Part shown: one piece after another, positions 33,254 through 42,063 of the stretch | Layout of the letters: each line of letters begins with the position of its first letter | Position numbering within the stretch: position 1 is the stretch's first letter | From: CAYRXM01 sp964449465 | Lineage (GTDB): Bacteria > Chloroflexota > Anaerolineae > JAFGEY01 | Length of the DNA stretch: 64,000 bases | Direction: 5' to 3' | Assembly (NCBI GenBank): GCA_964449465.1 | Contig: CAYVBK010000026.1 | Coordinates: 8,917 to 72,916, forward strand | Notes under the pieces: generated by a model | Databases searched by the model: none | Seen by the model: the letters and a program-made list of their open reading frames with translations, nothing else | Told to the model about the DNA's origin: nothing | Position numbers and translations under genes: made by a program

Positions 33254-35722
33254 ATGATGCGATTTGACCGATTTACCGAGCGCGTTCAAGAAGCGGCTAT
33301 GCGCGCTTATGAGATACTGCAGCGATACAGCCATACACAGGTAGACGTAGAACATTTTTTCCTGGCCTTGCTGGAGCAGCCGGACGGCCTGGTGCCGCAG
33401 ATCATTGAGCATTTGGGCGTAGATGTGGATTTGATCAAAGATTACTTGGATGAAGTGCTACGAGCCAGCCCCAAAGCAGCCATCTATGGCGGCGGCACCG
33501 GGCAGGTGTTCATCACCCCGCGCGTCAAACGAGTGCTGGACCTGGCGCACAAAGAAGCCGCCAACATGAAGGACGAGTATACCTCGACCGAGCATATTTT
33601 TTTGGCCATTGCCTCGGAGCGCGGCACGGCCATTGAACGGATTTTGCGCGATAATGGCCTGACCAAGCAGCGCATCGCCGATGCGGTCAAAGAAGTGCGT
33701 GGCGGACAGCGCGTCACCACTCCGGCGGCCGAGTCGCAGTTTCGTACCCTGGACAAGTTCAGCCGTGACCTGACCCGTCTGGCCCGCGAGGGCAAGCTCG
33801 ATCCGGTGATCGGGCGCGATCAAGAGATTTTGCGGGTGATCCATGTGCTGAGTCGCCGCACCAAAAACAATCCCGTGCTGATCGGTGAGGCCGGCGTGGG
33901 CAAAACCGCCATCGTCGAAGGGCTGGCACAGCAGATCGTGGCCGAAGACGTGCCAGAAATTCTAATCGGCAAGCGGGTGGTGCAGCTCGATTTGGGAGCG
34001 ATGGTGGCCGGCTCACGGTTTCGCGGTGACTTTGAGGAGCGGCTCAAAAATTCGTTGGAAGAAATTCAACGCGCCCAGGGTGAGATCATTTTGTTCATTG
34101 ACGAAATTCACAACGTGGTCGGCGCCGGCTCGGCCAGCGGCGCCCTCGATGCCAGCAACATGCTCAAGCCGGCCCTGGCACGCGGTGAGTTGCAGTGCGT
34201 GGGCGCCACCACGCTGGACGAATATCGCAAATACATTGAAAAGGATTCTGCGTTGGAACGCCGCTTTGCCCCGGTGTTTGTCGAAGAACCCAGTGTCGAG
34301 GCCACCATCGAAATGCTGCGCGGCCTGCGAGATCGCTACGAAGCACACCACAAAATTCGCTTTACCGATGAGGCCCTGGTGGCCGCAGCACAACTCTCAC
34401 ACCGCTATGTCACCGACCGTAAACTGCCCGACAAGGCCATTGATGTGATTGACGAGGCCGCAGCCAAATTGCGCATCGCCATCTATCGGATGCCGCCCGA
34501 ATTACGGGCGATGAAAAAAGAACTGCGGCAGTTGAGCGCAGAAGAACTGGCCGCCGGCGACTCGCGCGATTACGAACGCGCCGCCGAATTCAAGAGCCGG
34601 CGTCTGCAAATGGAGGTCGAATTCAACCAAAAACGGCAGGCCTGGCAGGATGCTATGAACATTGATGATGTCGTCGAGGAAAAAGACATTGCCGAAATCA
34701 TCCAAAATTGGACCGGCATTCCGGTATCGAGCATGATGGAGACCGAGGCGCAAAAACTGTTGCACATGGAAGAGCGTCTGCACGAGCGCGTTGTCGGCCA
34801 GGATGAGGCAATCAAGGCCGTGTCCAACGCCATTCGCCGCGCCCGCTCTGGCCTCAAAGACCCGCGCCGACCGATCGGCAGCTTTATCTTTTTAGGCTCG
34901 TCGGGAGTAGGCAAAACCGAGATGGCCAAGGCGCTGGCCGAGTTTTTGTTTGGCGACGCCGAGGCTCTGCTGACGGTGGACATGAGCGACTTTCAAGAAC
35001 GGCACACCGTCTCGCGGCTCACCGGCGCGCCGCCGGGCTATGTGGGCTATGAAGAAGGCGGGCGGCTGACCGAGGCGGTGCGGCGACGGCCCTATCAGGT
35101 GATCTTGTTTGACGAGGTGGAAAAGGCGCATCCCGATGTGTGGAACTCGCTGCTGCAAATTTTGGAAGAGGGACGGTTGACCGACGGACAGGGACATGTG
35201 GTAGATTTCAGGAACACGGTGCTGATCATGACCTCGAACATTGGCACGCACTATGCCAGCAAGGGCGGGGCCATCGGATTCCAGCGTCCCGACGATGAGG
35301 TCAACGGCGATCAGCGCGAGTTTGAACGCGAAATCCGCAACGGGCTCAAAGAGACTTTTCGCCCTGAATTTCTGAACCGCATTGACGAGACGATCATCTT
35401 CCACAACCTGACCCTGGAGCATATGAAAAAGATTGTGGATTTGCAAATGCACGAGATTGCCGCCCGCCTGCGCGAACAAGATGTCGAGATCACCCTGACC
35501 GATGCGGCACGCTCCTGGCTGGCCGAAAAAGGCTTTGACCCGCAGTTTGGGGCACGGCCGCTGCGTCGCACTTTGCAGCGCTACATCGAAAACCCGCTCT
35601 CCCTCAAGCTCCTCTCCGGCGAGCTGGGGCGCGGGCAGATTGTAGCCGACGCCGGACAGAACGACATTGTGTTTCGCCCGACAAGGCCGAATGATATGGC
35701 ACAACCTGTGAACAGCGACTAG
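33254..35722 (+). CDS. clpC: ClpC-type AAA+ unfoldase (Clp protease ATP-binding subunit)
   Basis: 822 residues. It unfolds substrates and feeds them to ClpP, and also works with adaptor proteins. The N-terminal double Clp_N repeat (FTERVQEAAMRAYEILQRYSHTQVDVEHFFLALLE... TSTEHIFLAIASERG) leads to AAA-1 with Walker A GEAGVGKTAIVEG near 210. A UVR-like middle region (SRDYERAAEFKSRRLQMEVEFNQ, ~437-460) and AAA-2 with GSSGVGKTEMAKALAEF near 548 follow. ATG 33254 has GAGG six bases upstream; the longer frame to 33170 lacks one. The UVR-like linker and lack of a long ClpB coiled coil favour ClpC. The TAG stop lies in the terminal CTAG of element A. Confidence 0.95.
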   Translation: MMRFDRFTERVQEAAMRAYEILQRYSHTQVDVEHFFLALLEQPDGLVPQIIEHLGVDVDLIKDYLDEVLRASPKAAIYGGGTGQVFITPRVKRVLDLAHKEAANMKDEYTSTEHIFLAIASERGTAIERILRDNGLTKQRIADAVKEVRGGQRVTTPAAESQFRTLDKFSRDLTRLAREGKLDPVIGRDQEILRVIHVLSRRTKNNPVLIGEAGVGKTAIVEGLAQQIVAEDVPEILIGKRVVQLDLGAMVAGSRFRGDFEERLKNSLEEIQRAQGEIILFIDEIHNVVGAGSASGALDASNMLKPALARGELQCVGATTLDEYRKYIEKDSALERRFAPVFVEEPSVEATIEMLRGLRDRYEAHHKIRFTDEALVAAAQLSHRYVTDRKLPDKAIDVIDEAAAKLRIAIYRMPPELRAMKKELRQLSAEELAAGDSRDYERAAEFKSRRLQMEVEFNQKRQAWQDAMNIDDVVEEKDIAEIIQNWTGIPVSSMMETEAQKLLHMEERLHERVVGQDEAIKAVSNAIRRARSGLKDPRRPIGSFIFLGSSGVGKTEMAKALAEFLFGDAEALLTVDMSDFQERHTVSRLTGAPPGYVGYEEGGRLTEAVRRRPYQVILFDEVEKAHPDVWNSLLQILEEGRLTDGQGHVVDFRNTVLIMTSNIGTHYASKGGAIGFQRPDDEVNGDQREFEREIRNGLKETFRPEFLNRIDETIIFHNLTLEHMKKIVDLQMHEIAARLREQDVEITLTDAARSWLAEKGFDPQFGARPLRRTLQRYIENPLSLKLLSGELGRGQIVADAGQNDIVFRPTRPNDMAQPVNSD

Positions 35723-35857
35723 GAGCGTGCTGAAAAAAACCTCTCACCACCAAGACACAAAGAGCACAAAGTATTTTCAGCGACTCAAAAGTATCGTAAA
35801 CCTTTGTGTTCTCGGTGTCCTTTGTGATAAAAATAGACTTTTTCAGTGGCCTCCTAG
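35719..35857. mobile_element. foldback element A, copy 3 (139 bp)
   Basis: It begins CTAGGAGCGTGCTGAAAAA and ends TTTTTCAGTGGCCTCCTAG, so CTAG is present at both ends. It is in the opposite orientation to copies 1 and 2. The left CTAG includes the clpC stop (35720-35722). Confidence 0.85.
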
Positions 35858-35880
35858 ACCCTGTTTGCAGCAACCCGATC

Positions 35881-35917
35881 AAAACCCGTTTTCGGTCCGA
35901 GATCGAAAACGGGTTTT
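35881..35917 (+). terminator. terminator between clpC and the tRNA nucleotidyltransferase gene
   Basis: An AAAACCCGTTTTCG / CGAAAACGGGTTTT stem (14 bp) with loop gtccgagat, ending in TTTTT. It lies 18 bases before the GTG start of the next gene, so it can end clpC transcripts and may attenuate the next one. Confidence 0.8.
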
Positions 35918-35935
35918 TGGTGAAAGGAAAACGCG

Positions 35936-38590
35936 GTGCCAGAACTGGAACCCATTCATCTGATCATGACCCACGAAAACGCCGATCTGGACGCGGTCGC
36001 CTCGCTGCTGGCTGCGACGCGGCTCTATCCGCAGGCAAAGGCGCTGCTACCCCGAAATATCAACCGCAATGTACGACATTTTTTGACGCTGTATGGCGCC
36101 GATCTGCCGCTGGCCCGCCCCGAAGACCTGCCGCATAGCCGCATTGACCGGGTGACACTGGTAGACACCCAATCGCTGGTAACGATCAAGGGGATGGTCG
36201 AGTCGCCGCAGGTCCACATCATTGACCATCATCTGCTGTCACGCGAACTCAAGCCGGGCTGGTCATTCAGCGGGCAGGCGGTTGGGGCCACCACCACCTT
36301 GCTGGTAGAGCAGTTGATCCGCCAACAAGACACGCTGTCGCCCATCGAGGCCACGCTGATGCTGCTGGGTATCTATGAAGACACCGGCTCGCTGGCCTAT
36401 CTCACCACCACGGCCCGCGATGTGTATGGTGCAGCCTGGCTGTTGGAACACGGGGCCAGCCTGGAGATCGCCAACGACTTTTTGCACTATCCGCTCACGC
36501 CCGATCAGCGCAATGTCTATGAGCGGCTTTTGGAGCAAGCCGAAAGCATCCATCTGGTCGGGCACACCGTCATTCTGGCGGCGGTGGCTTTTCCAGACTA
36601 TGTCGAAGAAGTATCGGTGTTGGCGCACAAGTTGTACAACCTGTTTGAGCCGGATGGCCTGTTTTTGCTGATCCGGTTTGATGACCAGATTCAACTGGTG
36701 GCCCGTTCGACTCATGATGCCATTGATGTGTCACTGATTGCTGCCGCATTGGGCGGCGGCGGTCACAGCAAGGCCGCTGCCGCGCTCATTCGCGGCATGT
36801 CGCTGCCGCAGGCGCGAGAACGACTGCTGCGTCTGTTGGAGCAGCATGTGCGCCCGGCGATCACGGTGCGCCAGATTATGTCATTTGGCGTGCGCACCGT
36901 CTTGCCAACCACCACAGTGGCCCAGGCGGCCGAGTTGATGCAACGCTATGGACACGAGGGCTTTCCGGTGATTGACAAAGGCCAGGTGATCGGCATGCTC
37001 TCGCGGCGCGAGATTGACCGGGCCATGCGGTTGGGGCTGGAGCATGCCACCATCGCCATGTATATGACCAAAGGCCAGATTGTCGTTCGCCCTGATGATG
37101 AGGTCGAGACGGTACAGCAGATCATGATCGAGTTTAACGTGGGGCAGGTGCCGGTGATTGACGCCGATCATCACATTTTGGGCATCGTCACCCGCACCGA
37201 TCTGATCCGCCACCTCTTTGGAGGAGACAAAGCAGCGCAACATGCCGCTTCACCGCGCCGTGAGCATATTGCCCGGCTGCTGGGCCAGGCGGTAGACGAG
37301 CCGCAACTGGCTCTGCTCTGGCAGGCCGCCGAATGTGCCGGAAGCATGGGATTCAAATTGTACATTGTGGGCGGCTTTGTGCGCGATCTGTTGCTGGGAC
37401 GCCCCAATTTTGACATTGATCTGGTGGTGGAAGGCGACGCCATTGCGCTGGCTCGTCAATTGGCCGGGCAAGGCGGCGGGCGGGTGCGCGCGCATGAACG
37501 CTTTGGCACGGCCAAATGGATACGCGAGGATGGCGAGGCATTGGATTTTGTCACCGCTCGCACCGAGTTTTATGCTCACCCCACAGCCTTGCCGCAGGTC
37601 GAACGGTCCTCGATCAAGCAAGACCTGTACCGCCGCGATTTTACCATCAATACCCTGGCCATTCGCCTGGATGCCGATCACAAGGTAGACATGCTAGACT
37701 TTTACGGCGGCGAGCAGGACCTGCGCGATGGGGTGATTCGCGTCCTGCACTCACTCAGTTTCATTGAAGACCCCACCCGCATTTTGCGGGCTGTGCGGTT
37801 GGAGCGGCGATTGGGCTTTCGCATCGAGCCGCGCACCCAGGAATTGATCGCCAACGCCCTGCCGCTGCTCGGCCGGGTCAGCGGCGAGCGCATTCGCCAC
37901 GAGCTTTACTTGCTTTTCCAGGAGCCAGAGCCAGAATCGGGGCTGAGTCGCATGGAGGAACTGGGCATCTTGCGCCAGATTCACCCCGGCCTGCGCTGCA
38001 ACGGCTGGCTGCAACAAAAATTTCGCACGCTGCGCCAGGTGATGCATCAGTGGTATGAGGCCAGTTGGAAGCCATCGGTAGAAGAAGAAGAACACGACGG
38101 TCTGCACGGCATGCCCATGCCGACCGACAATGCCGCCCAAATTTACCTGGCTTTGCTGACCTGTCGACTGTTGCAGGGAGAACTGGACACCTTGATTGCC
38201 CACATTCGCGTCGGGCGTGAGGATGCCGGGCTGTTGCAGCAGGTGGCGCGCCTGCGCGATGAGGTCGAAGCCTTGCAGGTGCGCGATGTGCAGCCCGGTG
38301 AGGTGTACGATCTGCTGGAACCGTTTGCAGGGCCGGCCATTTTGACCACCTGGATCGCGGCCGATTCGCCGCGCGTGCGCGAATATCTGACGCGCTATTG
38401 GCAAACCTATCGGCATATACAGCCCATTTTGACCGGACAAGATTTAAAGACGATGGGATTCAAACCAGGCCCGATTTTTGGCCGCATCTTGACCGAACTG
38501 CGTCGCGCCCGGCTGAACGGTCAGGTCGAGACGGTGGAGCAAGAAAAGGAATGGGTGCGCGCTCAATTCGCGCCCGATTCAACCAGATAA
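35936..38590 (+). CDS. tRNA nucleotidyltransferase/polyA polymerase with DHH and CBS domains
   Basis: 884 residues from a GTG at 35936 with AAAGGA upstream. The domain order is: DHH phosphoesterase-like (HENADLDAVAS, VDTQS, HIIDHH near 95, YEDTGSL, GGGGHSKAAAA as DHHA1); two CBS domains (~310-430, IMSFGVRTVLPTTTVAQAA and VRPDDEVETVQQIM); and a class II nucleotidyltransferase head (YIVGGFVRDLLLGRPNFDIDLVVEGD near 478-500, RRDFTINTLAI, EDPTRILRAVRLERRLGF) with its RNA-binding tail. The head adds CCA or A residues to tRNA 3' ends. The tRNA at 19249 lacks an encoded CCA, so such activity is needed. The 3' end overlaps the convergent sensor-kinase gene by 28 bases. Confidence 0.93.
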   Translation: MPELEPIHLIMTHENADLDAVASLLAATRLYPQAKALLPRNINRNVRHFLTLYGADLPLARPEDLPHSRIDRVTLVDTQSLVTIKGMVESPQVHIIDHHLLSRELKPGWSFSGQAVGATTTLLVEQLIRQQDTLSPIEATLMLLGIYEDTGSLAYLTTTARDVYGAAWLLEHGASLEIANDFLHYPLTPDQRNVYERLLEQAESIHLVGHTVILAAVAFPDYVEEVSVLAHKLYNLFEPDGLFLLIRFDDQIQLVARSTHDAIDVSLIAAALGGGGHSKAAAALIRGMSLPQARERLLRLLEQHVRPAITVRQIMSFGVRTVLPTTTVAQAAELMQRYGHEGFPVIDKGQVIGMLSRREIDRAMRLGLEHATIAMYMTKGQIVVRPDDEVETVQQIMIEFNVGQVPVIDADHHILGIVTRTDLIRHLFGGDKAAQHAASPRREHIARLLGQAVDEPQLALLWQAAECAGSMGFKLYIVGGFVRDLLLGRPNFDIDLVVEGDAIALARQLAGQGGGRVRAHERFGTAKWIREDGEALDFVTARTEFYAHPTALPQVERSSIKQDLYRRDFTINTLAIRLDADHKVDMLDFYGGEQDLRDGVIRVLHSLSFIEDPTRILRAVRLERRLGFRIEPRTQELIANALPLLGRVSGERIRHELYLLFQEPEPESGLSRMEELGILRQIHPGLRCNGWLQQKFRTLRQVMHQWYEASWKPSVEEEEHDGLHGMPMPTDNAAQIYLALLTCRLLQGELDTLIAHIRVGREDAGLLQQVARLRDEVEALQVRDVQPGEVYDLLEPFAGPAILTTWIAADSPRVREYLTRYWQTYRHIQPILTGQDLKTMGFKPGPIFGRILTELRRARLNGQVETVEQEKEWVRAQFAPDSTR

Positions 38591-41500
38591 ATTTTTCGCC
38601 GCAGCGTTTCTACCAGAGATTGAGTCGAATAGGGGCGGGCGAACAGACAATCTGGCGGTGTGCCAAGCCACGACGGAATATGAGGCACAAGGCTGGTGCC
38701 AATGATCAGGATAGGAATATCAGGATACCGTAACCGCCACAGGTCATACCACTCGCGGCCTGCCGACAGCAATGCATCGAGATTCAAGATAGCAGCCCGT
38801 TTTTTATTCGGGCGGCAGGCCGCAATTTGCTCGATCTGCCGATCATTTTGCACCAGCAGCACCGCATAACCGTTCGAGGTCAGGGCATGTTGCAGCACAT
38901 AAGCGGCGTTAAACTCGGGTTCCAGAACCAGGATGGTCGGGCGCGATGCGGGAGTCAGGTCTGTACTCTGCCACGATGTCTTGCTGCTGGGGGGAAAATA
39001 CAACTCGATGCGAGTGCCCTGCCCTACCTCACTGCTGACATGGATGCTGCCGTTGTGCTGGCGGGTAATGCCCAAGACAGTCGGCAGCCCCAGGCCCCGT
39101 TCGGGTAGTGTGGTCTTGTCGGTGAAAAAAGGAACAAAGATATTTTTCTTGACCTCTTCAGTCATCCCCTTGCCAGTGTCCTCAATGGTCAGGCGCACAT
39201 AATATCCTTGCGGAAACCAACCGCACAACTCACTTTCCCAGGCCGGCCTGAAAACATTGGCCGTAGATATAGACAAAATACCATTGCGCTCTTCCATCGC
39301 CTCGCATGCGTTCACGATCAGGTTGTTCAGGAGCAGGTCAATCTGGCGAGAGTCTGCGTCAATTTCCCACAACCGATCTTCCAGGTTCAATTCGACGGCG
39401 ATCTGCGATTCCCAATGTGGGCGAGTTTCGCCCAGAGCCAGATCCACAATATCATTGATATTGATCAAAGCAGCACGCTGTGAGCTGATGCCGACAAAGT
39501 CCAAAAGTTGATCGGTCTTTTCCTTCATCGTCTGAGCAGCCTGCTCCATCTCGTAGAACATCTGCGCTGCTTCGTCTTGTAACACGATGCCTTGTTGGAA
39601 CAGGTCTACATTGCCAATAATCACGGTCAACTGATTTCTAAAGACATGGGCAACGCCGGCAGTCAGGATCAGCAGACTCTCGGCTTTTTGTCTTTGGGCA
39701 ATCTGCTCATCCAACCGCTTTTGCTCGGTCACGTCGCGGATCATACCGGCCACGCCTTCAATTTGCCCGTGCTCGTTGAACACCGGTATTTTGTGCAACT
39801 CGTACAACCGGTCTCCCAGCCACCGCTGACGTATCTGCAATTGTCCGCTTTGCACAGCCTGCTGATCGGTCTGGTGGCAGGTTTCGGCCATCTCGCGAGG
39901 CATCAACTGAAACCCATTGCGGCCAATGATCTCGCTCTGCGATACGCCCATAAATCGCTCCATCGCCCGATTGACCATCAAGTATTTCAGGTTTGCATCT
40001 TTGAGCGAGATCAGGTCGGGCGAGGCGTCAATAAAAGTGCGCAAACGCCGCTCACTCTCACGCAAGGCTCTTTCCATCTTGATCCGCTCGTTCAATTCCT
40101 GGCGAGTGACCTCGTGCAAGCGGACATTTTCGATGGCCGAGGCGGCTTGCGCGGCAATAGATTCGGCAAAGCGCATGTCTTGATCGCTAAACTGCGGGTT
40201 GTTGAACACCTCTAGCACGCCGATGGTTTTATTTTGGGCAATCAGCGGCACACACAACACTTGCCTGGTGACAAAGCCGGTAGAGGCGTCTATGCCCGGG
40301 TAGAAGCGAGAATCGGTATAAGCGTCTTGCACCAGCAGCGAGCGGCCCGTCTGTGCCACCCAACCGGCAATGCCCTGTCCGGGTTGCAACCGTTGACCGA
40401 TCATGCGCGCCACCTGGTTGCTGTGGGCCTGATGGAAAACCAGTTCGCCGGTCTGCGGATCGACCAGGGCAATAGAACAAGCCTCGGCATTCAACACATC
40501 GCGGGTCTTGTCGCGCAACAGCGAGAGCATGTCATCCAGCGACAGAGTCGAAGTAACAATGCGCCCGATCTCGTTGAGGGCAGATAGTTCGCGGTTGCGC
40601 TGTGCAATCTGCTCTTGCTGCCCGATGGCCCGCCCCAGCATCTGGATGATCTTGATGTCTTCGGACGCCGGTTCAAGATTTTCGCTATAAAACAGGCACA
40701 GCGCGCCGGTGCGATTGTTGCCCGACACCACCGGACAGCCGATCAGGGTATGCAAGTCATAATGGCGAATCAGCAAATCGTGCCTGGCATAGGGCGTGTC
40801 GGCCAGATGGTGTACCAAAAGCGGAGATGATTCCTGCCGGCCAATCAACTCGCTGTACAGGCTGCCGGGCTGCTGGCTCAGAGGCCGATTGATCACCTCA
40901 AAACGGCCAGGTTCCCAGTGCAGGCCTACCAAATAGTCTCTGCTCTGATACAGTGCACAGACGGCGCCCAACAACTCGCCGGCCATGCGGGTCAGGGTTT
41001 GGATGTTGGCCTGAATGTTGGAGCCGAGAGAGAGAAAAACCTGGTTGAATTGCTGAATGCGCTCGGCATTGCGCAACGACTCACGAGTGCGGGCTTCTAA
41101 CACACCCTCCAACTGCAAAATAGTGCGCTCGCGCCGCGCTTTGACGGCCATGTCAATCAAAAAAGAGGCATGAATCGGCCTGTGAACATACACATCGGCT
41201 AAAGGCGGCCCATCGGTGGACCACGACGGTTCGGCCGAATCGGGCAAAGCCACGATAGTGATGGCATCCTGCTCCCGACAAATCGGCGCAAATTCTCGCA
41301 GCAGTTGATCGGCCGGCACCTGGGGAGGGTGATGGGAGAGAAACACGATATTGATGCGAGGCGTGCGAATCCGTTCTCGAGCGGCAGCAGCGTCTCCGGC
41401 TTCGATCACCTGGTATCCGTGCAGGGTAAAACCTTCAACTAACCGCCGACGCTCATAGTGGTCACATTCGACCACCAACACGGTCACGTCTTGTTTCTTG

Positions 41501-41889
41501 GGCTGACGGCGCAGCATATCTTGCACCAGGCTGCGCAGTTCTTGCACACGATAAGGGGCAGCCAGAAACGCGTTGGCCCCAATGTCGCGAATGATGGCCT
41601 GCGGATTATCCCCGGCATAAGTGGCCGAAATAACCAGGATGGGTGTATAGTTAGTGTGTGGCATCTCGGGCGAACGGAGTTGACGACAAAAACTCCACCC
41701 GTCCATGATCGGCATGTACAGATCGCTGATCACCAGGTCAATTTTATCGCGTTCGGCGATATATTTTAATGCTTTTTGTGCATTGGTGAATGAGGCCACT
41801 TCAATCTCATCCTGCGAGATTGAAGTGGAAATAATGTCCAACTGGGCCGGATCGTCATTAACAATGATGACAAGCGGTTTCTTGTCCAA
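38563..41889 (-). CDS. large hybrid sensor kinase: REC, REC-like, 2 GAF, PAS, kinase, REC-like
   Basis: 1108 residues, no transmembrane segment, so a cytoplasmic sensor. Receiver 1 (residues 1-125) has the acidic pair NDD and the phospho-acceptor Asp56 in ISDLYMP. A second receiver-like domain (~135-255) has LSHHPP in place of the Asp and is probably inactive. Two GAF domains (~285-600), a PAS/PAC (~625-745) and a kinase core with the phospho-His in GVAHVFRNQLTVIIGN near 747 follow. The ATPase motifs are NLIVNACEAM, EDTGKGM and ERGLGLPTVLGI. A third degenerate receiver (~980-1100) ends the protein. The H-box has VFRN where DFNN is usual. It overlaps the convergent upstream neighbour by 28 bases. 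Confidence 0.9.
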   Translation of the reverse strand: MDKKPLVIIVNDDPAQLDIISTSISQDEIEVASFTNAQKALKYIAERDKIDLVISDLYMPIMDGWSFCRQLRSPEMPHTNYTPILVISATYAGDNPQAIIRDIGANAFLAAPYRVQELRSLVQDMLRRQPKKQDVTVLVVECDHYERRRLVEGFTLHGYQVIEAGDAAAARERIRTPRINIVFLSHHPPQVPADQLLREFAPICREQDAITIVALPDSAEPSWSTDGPPLADVYVHRPIHASFLIDMAVKARRERTILQLEGVLEARTRESLRNAERIQQFNQVFLSLGSNIQANIQTLTRMAGELLGAVCALYQSRDYLVGLHWEPGRFEVINRPLSQQPGSLYSELIGRQESSPLLVHHLADTPYARHDLLIRHYDLHTLIGCPVVSGNNRTGALCLFYSENLEPASEDIKIIQMLGRAIGQQEQIAQRNRELSALNEIGRIVTSTLSLDDMLSLLRDKTRDVLNAEACSIALVDPQTGELVFHQAHSNQVARMIGQRLQPGQGIAGWVAQTGRSLLVQDAYTDSRFYPGIDASTGFVTRQVLCVPLIAQNKTIGVLEVFNNPQFSDQDMRFAESIAAQAASAIENVRLHEVTRQELNERIKMERALRESERRLRTFIDASPDLISLKDANLKYLMVNRAMERFMGVSQSEIIGRNGFQLMPREMAETCHQTDQQAVQSGQLQIRQRWLGDRLYELHKIPVFNEHGQIEGVAGMIRDVTEQKRLDEQIAQRQKAESLLILTAGVAHVFRNQLTVIIGNVDLFQQGIVLQDEAAQMFYEMEQAAQTMKEKTDQLLDFVGISSQRAALININDIVDLALGETRPHWESQIAVELNLEDRLWEIDADSRQIDLLLNNLIVNACEAMEERNGILSISTANVFRPAWESELCGWFPQGYYVRLTIEDTGKGMTEEVKKNIFVPFFTDKTTLPERGLGLPTVLGITRQHNGSIHVSSEVGQGTRIELYFPPSSKTSWQSTDLTPASRPTILVLEPEFNAAYVLQHALTSNGYAVLLVQNDRQIEQIAACRPNKKRAAILNLDALLSAGREWYDLWRLRYPDIPILIIGTSLVPHIPSWLGTPPDCLFARPYSTQSLVETLRRKIYLVESGAN

Positions 41890-42028
41890 CGCCTGCTCTT
41901 TCTATGAACCCTGCAAAATCGCTCCGGACGCCCATCGCCGCGTCCTCTATACGTATAGAAAAAGTAAATTCTAGCCTATCATACCACAAAAGTAACCGAC
42001 ATACTGTAAACAAAGCGTAAATGTTTGC

Positions 42029-42057
42029 TTGCCTTGAGCCTGGAATTGTGCTATGAT
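42029..42057 (+). promoter_or_regulatory. promoter of the UvrD-like helicase, predicted leaderless
   Basis: TTGCCT (42029-42034), 17 bases, TATGAT (42052-42057). The ATG is at 42064, six bases after the -10 box, so transcription should begin at or next to the start codon. There is no Shine-Dalgarno sequence. Confidence 0.65.
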
Positions 42058-42063
42058 GCCCCT

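Noticed and set aside
42021..42063. Longer helicase start upstream of 42064
   Set aside because: It would place the start codon inside the promoter spacer, and the family N-terminus begins at MEEFRPRP.
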